NCBI GenBank assembly: GCA_021816565.1
Contig: JAKAXN010000208.1
Span: forward strand, 1 to 7,834
Length of the DNA: 7,834 nucleotides
Source of the DNA: Actinomycetes bacterium
GTDB lineage: Bacteria > Actinomycetota > Acidimicrobiia > Acidimicrobiales > Palsa-688
Reading direction: 5' to 3'
Shown: piece by piece, positions 1-6,241 of the stretch
Position numbering within the stretch: position 1 is the stretch's first letter
Layout of the letters: the number at the start of each line of letters is the position of its first letter
Notes under the pieces: model-generated
What the model saw: the letters and a program-made list of their open reading frames with translations, nothing else
Databases searched by the model: none
Told to the model about the DNA's origin: nothing
Program-made: the position numbers and the translations under genes

Positions 1-2
1 CC

Positions 3-1151
3 GAGCACTGGCTGAGGTCCCTCTGCGAGCACCTGGCCGCCCGGCGGGGCTGGGTCGTGGAGGCGTACACCACCTGCGCCGTCTCCGCTGAGACGTGGGC
101 CGACGAGTACCCCGAGGGTCCGGTCGAGCTCCACGGCGTGACCGTCCGGCGGTACCGGTCCCGGTCCGGGCGCAACGCCGGGTACCTGCACACCTACCCC
201 CGCCTGCGGCGCGACCCCCGGGTCCTCGACGGTCGCGCCGCCGAGGAGTACGTGCGGCTGGTCGGCCCGGTGTGCCCGGCCGCGGTTGACGCCGCGGTCG
301 GATCGGACTGCGACCTGGTGGCGGTGACTCCCTACCTCTACTGGCCGACGGTGCAGGCGGTGCCCCGCCTGGGGCGGCGCACCATCTTCCACGGCGCGGC
401 CCACGACGAACCGGAGCTGTACTTCCCCACGATGCCGGCCGTCTTCGGGGCGGTGGGCGGCTTCGCCTTCAACTCCTTCTCCGAGCGTGACCTGGTGGAG
501 CGGACGTTCCGGGTCGGGCACCTGCCATCGGCGGTAATCGGCAACGCCGTCAACGACGGCTCCGGGGATCCCGCCCAGGCCCGCCGGGAACTGGGCCTGG
601 AGCCGGACGAGCCGTTCGCCCTGTGCGTGGGACGGGTGGAGCGGTCGAAGGGCACGACCGTCCTGGCGGAGATGTGGGACCTCTACCGCCGTCGCCGGCC
701 TGGCGTCCCCCGGCTGGTGCTGATCGGACCGGTCCACGAGCCGCCCTCCTCGGCCGACGGGGTGATCCTGGCCGGGCGCCGATCGGAGGCGATCAAGTGG
801 GGGGCCCTCGAGGCCTGCTCGTTCCTCATCCAGCCGTCGGCCCAGGAGTCTTTCAGCCTGGTGGTCATCGAGTCCTGGCTGGCGCAGCGCCCGGTTCTGG
901 TCAACGGCCGGTGCGGTCCCACCGTCGAGCACTGCCGGCGCAGCGGCGGGGGCCTGTGGTTCGACGGGTACGGCGACCTCGAGGTGGCCGCCGACCGCCT
1001 GTTCGCCGACCGGGCGCTGCGGGACCGGCTGGGCCGGAGCGGAGCGGACTACGCCCGGCGCCAGTTCGCATGGGACGCCGTCCTCGACCGCTACGAGGAG
1101 CTGGCGGAGAGGATCCTGAGCCGGGCCCGACCGGCCCGGCCTGCGGCATGA
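3..1151 (+). CDS. GT4-type (GT-B fold) glycosyltransferase, 5' partial
   Basis: Predicted cytoplasmic retaining glycosyltransferase that moves a sugar from a nucleotide-sugar donor to a glycan acceptor; donor and acceptor are unknown. The frame is open to the left edge. A GTG at 57 is internal, because the upstream codons (EHWLRSLCEHLAARRGWVV) align with the GSE-plus-helix segment near the start of the related protein at 2958-4145. About 20 residues are therefore missing, and bases 1-2 (CC) fit the Ser codon of that GSE. The C-terminal half shows the donor-site features of GT4: CVGRVERSKG, then QESFSLVVIESW with the E-x7-E pair at codons 846 and 870, then the RRSGGG loop. Also shared with the paralogue are a TPYLYW segment and an HDE motif. 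The stop overlaps the next start (ATGA, 1148-1151), so the two are probably one translationally coupled operon. Family confident; specificity unknown. Confidence 0.88.
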   Translation, partial: EHWLRSLCEHLAARRGWVVEAYTTCAVSAETWADEYPEGPVELHGVTVRRYRSRSGRNAGYLHTYPRLRRDPRVLDGRAAEEYVRLVGPVCPAAVDAAVGSDCDLVAVTPYLYWPTVQAVPRLGRRTIFHGAAHDEPELYFPTMPAVFGAVGGFAFNSFSERDLVERTFRVGHLPSAVIGNAVNDGSGDPAQARRELGLEPDEPFALCVGRVERSKGTTVLAEMWDLYRRRRPGVPRLVLIGPVHEPPSSADGVILAGRRSEAIKWGALEACSFLIQPSAQESFSLVVIESWLAQRPVLVNGRCGPTVEHCRRSGGGLWFDGYGDLEVAADRLFADRALRDRLGRSGADYARRQFAWDAVLDRYEELAERILSRARPARPAA

Positions 1152-2356
1152 CCGGGTACTCGGTGATCATCGTCTCGTACCGGCCGGGGGAGTGGCTGGC
1201 GGCAGCGGTCGACTCGGTGGCCGGCCAGGCCGACCAGGTCGTGGTGGTGGACAACGCCTCGCCGGGACGGGAGGCGGGTGAGATCGCCCGCCGGGCCGGG
1301 GCCACCGTGGTGCACAGTCCCCGCAACCTGGGATTCGCCGGCGGGGTGGAGCTGGGCCGGCCGGCGGCGCGGGGTCGGATCATCGGCGTGCTCAACGACG
1401 ACGCCCGGGCCGGGCCGGACTGGCTGGCGTCGGCCGCCTCACTGCTCGACGAGGCCGACGTGGCGGCGGTGACGCCCAAGGTGGTGCTCGACACGCCGCA
1501 CCTGGAGGTGACGGTGCCGGGCCGGACCTGGCACGCCCCCGGCGACGCCCGCCCACTGGGCCGCCAGATCCGGTCCCTGACCCTGGGTGGCCGGGACGTC
1601 CTGGAATCGGCGATCGGCGGCGGCATCCACGACCTGGAGACCGACGGTGGGGCCGGGGGCCGGTGGCGCTGGACGGCCGGCGCCCGGCCGTTCTACGTCC
1701 CACTGCCGGACGGGGCGCCGACCGGGGAGGTGCTGGCCGACGGTGAGCCCGTGGTCACCGGCCCGGTGGTGACCGTCGTCAACCACGCCGGCTCGTTCCT
1801 GAGGGGCCACGGCATCGCCGGCGAGTACGGCTTCGGCGCCCCCGACGACGGCCGCTTCGACACCCCCGCCGAGCGCTTCGGCTTCAGCGGTACCGCCCCG
1901 GTCTTCCGGGCTGCGACCCTCGATCGCCTCGGAGGCTTCGCCCCCCGGTTCTTCGCCTACAACGAGGACACCGACTGGTGCCTGCGGGCCCGTCTGGCCG
2001 GTATGCGGATCATGTACGACCCTGGGGCCACGGTGACCCACCGGCTGTCGGCCACCAGCGGGGGTGGCGCCGCCGCCGCGGTGAGGCACCTGTCGCAGCG
2101 CAACGCCCTGCTGTGTCTCATCCGCAACGCCCCTCTCGACCTGGCCCGGCGGGAGGTGCAGCAGCGCCTGGCCCGCGGCCTGTCTGACCCGGTCGTCCGG
2201 GATCTGCTGCGCAACCTGCCCTGGGCTCTGGCCACCCGGGCCGCCCTGGCCCGCAGGTGGCGGAGCCGCCCGGCGGAGGTGTGGTCCCGCTGGGCCGACA
2301 CGGACACGTCGTGGGACGACTCCCCGGCCCGACCCGGGGCATCCTCCGACCGCTAG
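1148..2356 (+). CDS. GT2 family glycosyltransferase, rhamnosyltransferase-like, with inserted block
   Basis: Predicted inverting GT-A glycosyltransferase of 402 residues, most like the rhamnosyltransferase/WbbL-type branch of GT2. The N-terminus reads YSVIIVSYRP (4-13), VVVVDNASPG (31-40) and NLGFAGG (60-66). The metal/donor motif is NDD at 83-85. Later come FGFSGTAPVFR (244-254), the acceptor-side acid motif YNEDTDW (271-277) and a conserved TH in VTHRLSATSG (296-305). Some 188 residues separate NDD from NED, roughly 90 more than I expect for this branch. The excess (about 115-210) includes a Trp-rich piece, RWRWTAGARPFYVPLP, and is probably an extra beta-rich module. No transmembrane segment is evident; the C-terminus (330-402) is Arg/Ala rich. 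The ATG overlaps the previous stop with no clear Shine-Dalgarno sequence, suggesting translational coupling. The open frame extends far upstream of 1148, but that part has no family similarity and lies inside the GT4 gene. Confidence 0.9.
   Translation: MTGYSVIIVSYRPGEWLAAAVDSVAGQADQVVVVDNASPGREAGEIARRAGATVVHSPRNLGFAGGVELGRPAARGRIIGVLNDDARAGPDWLASAASLLDEADVAAVTPKVVLDTPHLEVTVPGRTWHAPGDARPLGRQIRSLTLGGRDVLESAIGGGIHDLETDGGAGGRWRWTAGARPFYVPLPDGAPTGEVLADGEPVVTGPVVTVVNHAGSFLRGHGIAGEYGFGAPDDGRFDTPAERFGFSGTAPVFRAATLDRLGGFAPRFFAYNEDTDWCLRARLAGMRIMYDPGATVTHRLSATSGGGAAAAVRHLSQRNALLCLIRNAPLDLARREVQQRLARGLSDPVVRDLLRNLPWALATRAALARRWRSRPAEVWSRWADTDTSWDDSPARPGASSDR
2353..2356. other. Shared CTAG stop of two convergent genes
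   Basis: The + strand GT2 gene ends in TAG at 2354-2356, and the - strand gene ends in TAG read from 2355-2353. The palindrome CTAG serves both stop codons, so the genes overlap by four bases and there is no spacer for an ordinary intrinsic terminator between them. Confidence 0.9.
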
Positions 2357-2961
2357 CTCTGGCGGCCCGGTCGCAGAACCGTTCGCACGGCCCGCCGGGC
2401 CCGCCCGGCCACGGCCCGGGCCTGCGGGGCCCTCGGGCCGAGGGCCCGGTCGGCCAACCGGCCGGCCAGATGCCCGATGCGCTCCGCCGGCCGGGCCTCG
2501 GGCGGCCCGAGGGGCGTGACGCCGGGCGCGGTCGACCCGGCCGCCACCGTCACGTACTCGTCGGCTGCCGCCCTGAGCCGGCCGGCCACGCCGGGCGCCA
2601 GTCCGACCGGACCGGCCTGTACCAGGCGCACATGGCGGAATCCCCGCAGCGCCCGGACCAGCACCGCCGCCGAGGCCATCTGCCGGGCCCCCGCGCCCGA
2701 AGGTAGCGGGTAGCCCTCCTCGATGACCATGACCAGCCGGTCGGTTCCGGTGACCCGGGCCACGTTGGCCAGCCGGCGCCCGGCCAGCAGCCCGTGTATG
2801 GGCACGGTCAGGTGCGATGCGCACAGCCGCGGAGCCACCACGGTGACCTCCGACCCCGAGGCCCAGACCCGCTTGACCTCCTCCACGGTGGCCGCCGCGC
2901 CGGCCACCGGTATGGGCGGGTAGCTGCCAACCACCAGAACCGGTCCCGGGGCGGCGGTCAA
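2353..2961 (-). CDS. Stand-alone N-terminal half of a GT-B glycosyltransferase-like fold (uncharacterised)
   Basis: A 202-residue protein of unknown function. Residues 7-46 read as the first Rossmann unit of a GT4 N-terminal domain: strand VLVVGSYPP, Gly-rich loop IPVAGAA, a helix, then strand SEVTVVAP. Further alternating units follow, with strands DRLVMVIEEG (74-83) and HVRLVQAGPVG (110-120). Nothing resembling the donor-binding C-terminal half is present: no E-x7-E and no GRxxxxKG. The last 50 residues are Ala/Arg/Pro rich and possibly helical. The start is TTG at 2961-2959, overlapping the TGA of the upstream GT4 gene as TTGA, so expression probably depends on coupling; a weak GGGA lies about 8 bases before it. 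No better start preserves the first beta strand. It may be a non-catalytic partner of a neighbouring transferase, a different Rossmann enzyme, or a decayed transferase. That it is a gene is likely; its function is not known. Confidence 0.72.
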   Translation of the reverse strand: MTAAPGPVLVVGSYPPIPVAGAAATVEEVKRVWASGSEVTVVAPRLCASHLTVPIHGLLAGRRLANVARVTGTDRLVMVIEEGYPLPSGAGARQMASAAVLVRALRGFRHVRLVQAGPVGLAPGVAGRLRAAADEYVTVAAGSTAPGVTPLGPPEARPAERIGHLAGRLADRALGPRAPQARAVAGRARRAVRTVLRPGRQS

Positions 2962-4145
2962 CGGGCCGTCCCGGCGAACGGGGCCAGGTCGGCTTCGATG
3001 CGCTCGAGCACGGCCGGCCAGCTGTACTCCCGCAGGACGTACTCCCGACCGCGGGCGGCCATCTCGGCGGCCCGGGCCGGGTCGTCGCTCAGAGCGGCCA
3101 GCTCCCGGGCCAGCCCGGCGCCGTCGCCGAAGGCGACCCCGCCGCCCGAGCGCTGGCAGTGCCAGCCGACCACCTCACTGCCCTCGATGGCCAGCACCGG
3201 GGTGCCGGCCAGCCACGACTCCATGATGGTGCGGGAGAAGCTCTCCATGCGGCTCGGCTGCACGTAGGCGAACGCCGCCGCGAACGCGTCGTTGCGGTCC
3301 TTCTCGGTGACGAAACCGAGGTCGATGACCCGCTCTGCGATCTCCGGTGGCGGGTCGACCTCCCCGTGGCCGAAGGTGACGAGGTCCATCCCGTCCAGGC
3401 CGGATCGGGTGGCGGTGAGGAACGCCTCGAGCAACCAGCCCCAGCCCTTGTCCTTCTCCCGGCGGCCGGCGTAGAGGATGAACGGGCGGTGTATCCCGTG
3501 ACGGGTCCGGAAACCGTCCGGGTCGTAGTCCTCCGGAGCGTGGACGCCGGCCCCGGTGACCGTGTGGCGGGCCGCCACCGGTCCCAGGCGATGGGCCAGC
3601 TGGTGCTCCGGTTCGGACAGGAACCACACCGACCGGGGCTCGGACAGCACCGGCCGCATCACTTCCATCCGGGCGTAGGACTCGTCGTGCAGGCACGGCA
3701 TGGCGACGGCGTTACCGGGGGTCGCCGTCAGGCATGCGGTGGCGTTCCAGAACATGTACGGGGAGAACACCACGGCGTCGTAGCCACTCCCGTGGCGCAG
3801 GAGGTGGTGGAACAGGTCCGGCACGGTCATCCGCCAGCTCACCCAGGTCCACTGGTCGTCCGATGCGGGCATGGTCCCGTCCTGGATGAGATGCTGCGCC
3901 CGCAGCCCGGGACGCGACCAGTGGTGGACCGTGGAGAACCGCCGGACGGTCAGGCCGTCCTCGCGGGACTCGCCCTCGGGAAGCTCGTTGTCCCAGGTGA
4001 GATGGTTGACGACGCGGGTCGTCAGCACCTCGACGTCCCACGACCGGGCGGCCAGGCCCATGGCGATCTCCCGGGTCAGGGCCTCTGAACCCCCCACGAT
4101 CTGCGAACCGTAGCGGAGGGGTACGAACGCAACACGGCCGGGCAC
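2958..4145 (-). CDS. GT4-type (GT-B fold) glycosyltransferase
   Basis: Complete 395-residue predicted cytoplasmic glycosyltransferase. Residues 4-25 give the first strand and acceptor-side Gly loop (RVAFVPLRYG, then GGSE at 18-21). The C-terminal donor domain starts near 220 with FILYAGRREKDKGW, followed by AYVQPSRMESFSRTIMESW with the GT4 E-x7-E pair at E301 and E309, then QRSGGG at 331-336. It shares SPYMFW (128-133), an HDE motif (153-155) and the QRSGGG loop with the partial GT4 at the left edge, so the two are paralogues lying in opposite orientation. GTG at 4145 is chosen because it sits directly before the first strand and no earlier in-frame start fits. No strong Shine-Dalgarno is visible, but a TANNNT box 8 bases upstream would allow a leaderless message. 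It overlaps the downstream gene by TTGA. Donor and acceptor are unknown. Confidence 0.9.
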   Translation of the reverse strand: MPGRVAFVPLRYGSQIVGGSEALTREIAMGLAARSWDVEVLTTRVVNHLTWDNELPEGESREDGLTVRRFSTVHHWSRPGLRAQHLIQDGTMPASDDQWTWVSWRMTVPDLFHHLLRHGSGYDAVVFSPYMFWNATACLTATPGNAVAMPCLHDESYARMEVMRPVLSEPRSVWFLSEPEHQLAHRLGPVAARHTVTGAGVHAPEDYDPDGFRTRHGIHRPFILYAGRREKDKGWGWLLEAFLTATRSGLDGMDLVTFGHGEVDPPPEIAERVIDLGFVTEKDRNDAFAAAFAYVQPSRMESFSRTIMESWLAGTPVLAIEGSEVVGWHCQRSGGGVAFGDGAGLARELAALSDDPARAAEMAARGREYVLREYSWPAVLERIEADLAPFAGTAR

Positions 4146-4200
4146 GGCCGGTGACCGTACCAGCCCCCGAGGTGAAGTCCGGCCGGAGTGACGCTCACCT
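4146..4200. promoter_or_regulatory. Divergent promoter region between GT4 and subtilase genes
   Basis: Only 55 bases separate the GTG of the leftward glycosyltransferase gene from the ATG at 4201 of the rightward protease gene, so any promoters for the two must overlap or sit back to back. The spacer has a perfect 10-base palindrome, TCCGGCCGGA at 4178-4187, and a smaller odd palindrome, CGGTGACCG at 4149-4157. Either could bind a regulator, but short GC palindromes are common in such DNA. No convincing -35 element was found. Confidence 0.5.
4154..4159 (-). promoter_or_regulatory. Candidate -10 box (TACGGT) for the GT4 gene
   Basis: Read on the - strand, TACGGT fits the actinobacterial TANNNT -10 pattern. 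It ends 8 bases before the GTG start at 4145, the spacing expected if transcription begins at or beside the start codon (leaderless message). The gene lacks a good Shine-Dalgarno sequence, which agrees with this. No clear -35 is present; this is inference from spacing alone. Confidence 0.3.
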
Positions 4201-4205
4201 ATGGT
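4200..4205 (+). promoter_or_regulatory. Candidate -10 box (TATGGT) for the subtilase gene
   Basis: TATGGT fits TANNNT and lies 7 bases before the in-frame ATG at 4213. If it is the -10 box, the message is leaderless and translation starts at 4213 rather than at 4201, which would lie inside the promoter. The alternative is the start at 4201 with GGAG at 4185-4188, a long 12-base spacing. The sequence does not decide between them. Confidence 0.2.
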
Positions 4206-6147
4206 GGTGCGAATGGGCAGGTTTCAGACCGGGGCTCGCCGGGGACCGGGGCGGCGGGGGGCGGGACTGGTAGTAGCGGCGGTCGCAATGGTGGGGGCGG
4301 GGCTGGCCCCGGCCGCCGCATCCGCCGCCACCGTCCCCGAGACGGTGGTCGTGCAGTTCGCTCCGGGGGCGCACCAGGTGTCGTCGGCCATCGCCGCCGC
4401 CGGCGCGGCCGGGGCGTCAGCCGTCCCGCACGGCCGCTACCTGATGACGGTCCCGGCCGGCACCGCGCCGTCCGTGGTGGCCCGCCTCGACTCGACCCCT
4501 GGGGTCCGCTACGCCGAGGTGGCGCAGCCGGTGCACTCCGCCGCCACGGTCAACGACCCCTGCGCCGCCGGTTCCTGCCCGGCCAGCACCGAGGCCGGGC
4601 GGACCGGTTACTGGTCCGAGGGCTACCTGTCGACCATCGGGGCCTACCAGGCCTGGGACCTGTCCAAAGGAGCGGGGGTGAGGGTCGCCGTCCTCGACAG
4701 CGGGGCGGACGCCACCAACCCCGACCTGGCCGGCAAGGTCCTCAGCCAGCACAACATCTGCGCCACCGACCAGGTCTGCACCCAGTCCAGTGCCGACCAT
4801 GACGGCCACGGCACCCACGTGAGCGGCATCCTGGCCGCCAACACCGACAACGGTGTCGGCGTCGCTTCCCTCGGATGGGACGTCCATCTCGACGAGTACA
4901 AGGTCCTGGATGCCGCTGGTGGCGGGAACACCGCCGACGTGGCGACGGCCATCTACGACGCCGTGGGGGCGGGGGACCGGGTGATCAACCTGTCCCTGGC
5001 CAACTACTCCTGCCAGGCCAACCCCAGCGACTGCGGGCCCGACCCCGACGAGGAGGCCGCCGTCGAGTACGCCATCTCGCACAACGTGGTGGTGGTGGCC
5101 GCCGCCGGCAACGACGGATTCGACTCCGCCGCCTACCCGGCTTCCTACCCGGGGGTGCTGGCCGTGGCCGCCACCGACAACGCCGGCGTCGTGCAGCCGT
5201 TCTCGCAGTGGGGCTCAGCGGCCAACATCGCCGCCCCCGGGGTTGACATCGTCTCCACCTGGCCCGACACGCAGGTCAGGAACCCCGACGGGACGCTTTC
5301 GGCGTGCCTGACCCTTTGCGTCGAGACCGGCACCTCCATGTCCACCCCGCAGGTCTCCGCCGCTGCTGCGCTGCTGATCTCCAGGTACCCGTCGCTCACG
5401 GCGCCGCAGGTGGCGACCATCCTCGAGTCGACCGCCCGCCCCACCACCGGGGGTAACCCTATCGACGGGGGCCTCCTCGACGTGCCCGCGGCGCTGGCTG
5501 CCGGGGCCGCCCCGCCCACCTCCCTCAACGGCTACGAACTGGCCGGGGCCGACGGGTCGGTGTACTCGTTCGGGTCCGTCGGGGCTTTCGGGGACGCCGG
5601 GTCCGCCCACCTGACGCAGCCGGTGGTGGGCGCGGCCATGGTTCCCGGTGGCACCGGCTACTGGCTGGTGGCGTCCGACGGAGGAATCTTCAGCTATGGA
5701 AGCGCTCCCTTCTACGGTTCGACGGGTGGGGTGCGTCTGGCGAAGCCGGTGGTGGGGATGGCGGCCACGCCGGATGGGCGGGGTTACTGGCTGGTGGCGT
5801 CCGATGGAGGGGTGTTCGCGTTCGGCGACGCCCGGTTCTACGGTTCGACGGGTGGGGTGCGTCTGGCGAAGCCGGTGGTGGGGATGGCGGCCACGCCGGA
5901 TGGGCGGGGTTACTGGATGGTGGCGTCCGACGGGGGCATCTTCGCCTACGGCGACGCCGGGTTCCACGGCTCCACCGGGGGTCAGCCGCTGTCCGCCCCG
6001 GTCGTCGGCATATCCCCGTCCGTGGACGGCCAGGGCTACTGGCTGGCCGCCGCCGACGGCGGGGTGTTCAACTTCGGCGACGCCCGGTTCCACGGTTCGA
6101 TGGGCGGCACGCCGCTGCCCGCCGCGGTGGTGGCGATTGCGTCCTGA
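4201..6147 (+). CDS. Secreted subtilisin-family (S8) serine protease with five C-terminal 42-residue repeats
   Basis: Predicted exported endopeptidase of 648 residues. Numbered from 4201, residues 1-43 are a signal peptide: Arg-rich start, hydrophobic core near 21-36, cleavage after the ASA/SAA stretch at 40-43. Residues 44-115 look like an inhibitor-type propeptide. The protease domain (about 135-430) has catalytic Asp166 in VAVLDSG, His203 in DGHGTHVSG, oxyanion Asn304 in AAGND and Ser379 in GTSMSTP, so it should be active. Eight cysteines occur as four close pairs (121/126, 187/193, 271/278, 369/373), probably disulfides. Residues 444-648 are five repeats of 42 residues, likely beta-propeller blades; the same module ends the next protein. 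An alternative start at 4213 would trim four residues without affecting the signal peptide. It is transcribed away from the glycosyltransferases. The substrate is unknown. Confidence 0.95.
   Translation: MVVRMGRFQTGARRGPGRRGAGLVVAAVAMVGAGLAPAAASAATVPETVVVQFAPGAHQVSSAIAAAGAAGASAVPHGRYLMTVPAGTAPSVVARLDSTPGVRYAEVAQPVHSAATVNDPCAAGSCPASTEAGRTGYWSEGYLSTIGAYQAWDLSKGAGVRVAVLDSGADATNPDLAGKVLSQHNICATDQVCTQSSADHDGHGTHVSGILAANTDNGVGVASLGWDVHLDEYKVLDAAGGGNTADVATAIYDAVGAGDRVINLSLANYSCQANPSDCGPDPDEEAAVEYAISHNVVVVAAAGNDGFDSAAYPASYPGVLAVAATDNAGVVQPFSQWGSAANIAAPGVDIVSTWPDTQVRNPDGTLSACLTLCVETGTSMSTPQVSAAAALLISRYPSLTAPQVATILESTARPTTGGNPIDGGLLDVPAALAAGAAPPTSLNGYELAGADGSVYSFGSVGAFGDAGSAHLTQPVVGAAMVPGGTGYWLVASDGGIFSYGSAPFYGSTGGVRLAKPVVGMAATPDGRGYWLVASDGGVFAFGDARFYGSTGGVRLAKPVVGMAATPDGRGYWMVASDGGIFAYGDAGFHGSTGGQPLSAPVVGISPSVDGQGYWLAAADGGVFNFGDARFHGSMGGTPLPAAVVAIAS
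5530..6144 (+). repeat. Five tandem 126-base repeats encoding propeller-like blades (subtilase C-terminus)
   Basis: Repeat units begin at 5530, 5656, 5782, 5908 and 6034, each 126 bases (42 codons); the last is cut to 37 codons by the stop. A unit reads GYWLVASDGGVFAFGDA, two residues, YGSTGG, then a variable part, then PVVGMAATPDG. The first and last units are the most divergent. The strand pattern (VVGMA, GYWLVAS, GVFAFG, ARFYGS) resembles a four-stranded propeller blade. This is a structural inference, not a database match. Confidence 0.85.
5710..5916 (+). repeat. 81-base perfect direct duplication within the repeat array
   Basis: Bases 5710-5790 and 5836-5916 are identical over 81 positions, one repeat period (126 bases) apart. 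The match breaks at C versus G on the left (5709/5835) and C versus A on the right (5791/5917). The other units differ at many synonymous sites. Inside the copies codons favour GGT, GGG, GCG, ACG and GTG, whereas the surrounding gene prefers C-ending codons. This points to recent duplication or gene conversion. Confidence 0.9.
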
Positions 6148-6169
6148 GCCCCCGACGCCGATCGGGGCT
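6147..6169 (+). promoter_or_regulatory. Hairpin just after the subtilase stop (possible weak terminator or processing site)
   Basis: CCCCGA (6150-6155) pairs with TCGGGG (6162-6167) around a six-base loop. Beyond a bulged C, two further pairs are possible (6147-6148 with 6168-6169). There is no T-run afterwards (GAAGTACATGG follows), so it is not a standard intrinsic terminator. It may slow transcription or protect the upstream message. Confidence 0.35.
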
Positions 6170-6189
6170 GAAGTACATGGCGGATGCGA

Positions 6190-6216
6190 CCGACTCACTG
6201 TCGGGGAGCATCCCCG
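6190..6216 (+). promoter_or_regulatory. Two competing hairpins in the leader of the SpoIID-domain gene
   Basis: CCGAC (6190-6194) can pair with GTCGG (6200-6204), and CGGGGA (6202-6207) can pair with TCCCCG (6211-6216) around a three-base loop. The two share bases 6202-6204, so only one can form at a time. They lie 15 bases before the ribosome binding site. This could be a regulatory leader, but GC-rich DNA forms such stems easily. Confidence 0.25.
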
Positions 6217-6230
6217 GGCGGAGCTGAGAC

Positions 6231-6235
6231 GGGAG
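6231..6235 (+). promoter_or_regulatory. Ribosome binding site GGGAG for the SpoIID-domain gene
   Basis: GGGAG ends six bases before the GTG at 6242, near-ideal Shine-Dalgarno spacing. It decides the start, which is followed at once by a signal peptide. Confidence 0.7.
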
Positions 6236-6241
6236 TAGCGC

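Noticed and set aside
623..1147. Upstream extension of the GT2 reading frame
   Set aside because: Lies wholly inside the GT4 gene. The translation is low-complexity and the GT2 family begins at the ATG at 1148.
1439..2824. 461-codon open frame on the - strand across the converging genes
   Set aside because: It lies opposite the GT2 gene and continues through a real gene in another frame. The translation is Gly/Pro/Arg-rich with no motif; long empty frames are expected in such GC-rich DNA.
3159..4088. 309-codon open frame on the + strand
   Set aside because: Antisense shadow of the GT4 gene at 2958-4145; no recognisable domain or start signal.
4213..4320. Twin-arginine (Tat) export signal on the protease
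   Set aside because: Arg pairs occur in the N-terminal region, but the context (ARRGPGRRGAG) lacks the consensus Phe-Leu-Lys part; a general Sec signal is the safer reading.
5530..6144. CRISPR-like array
   Set aside because: The 126-base period is in frame, coding throughout, and lacks short identical repeats with unique spacers.
6224..6229. CTGAGA, as in thiamine pyrophosphate riboswitches
   Set aside because: The other conserved parts of that riboswitch are absent, and the motif sits almost on the ribosome binding site.
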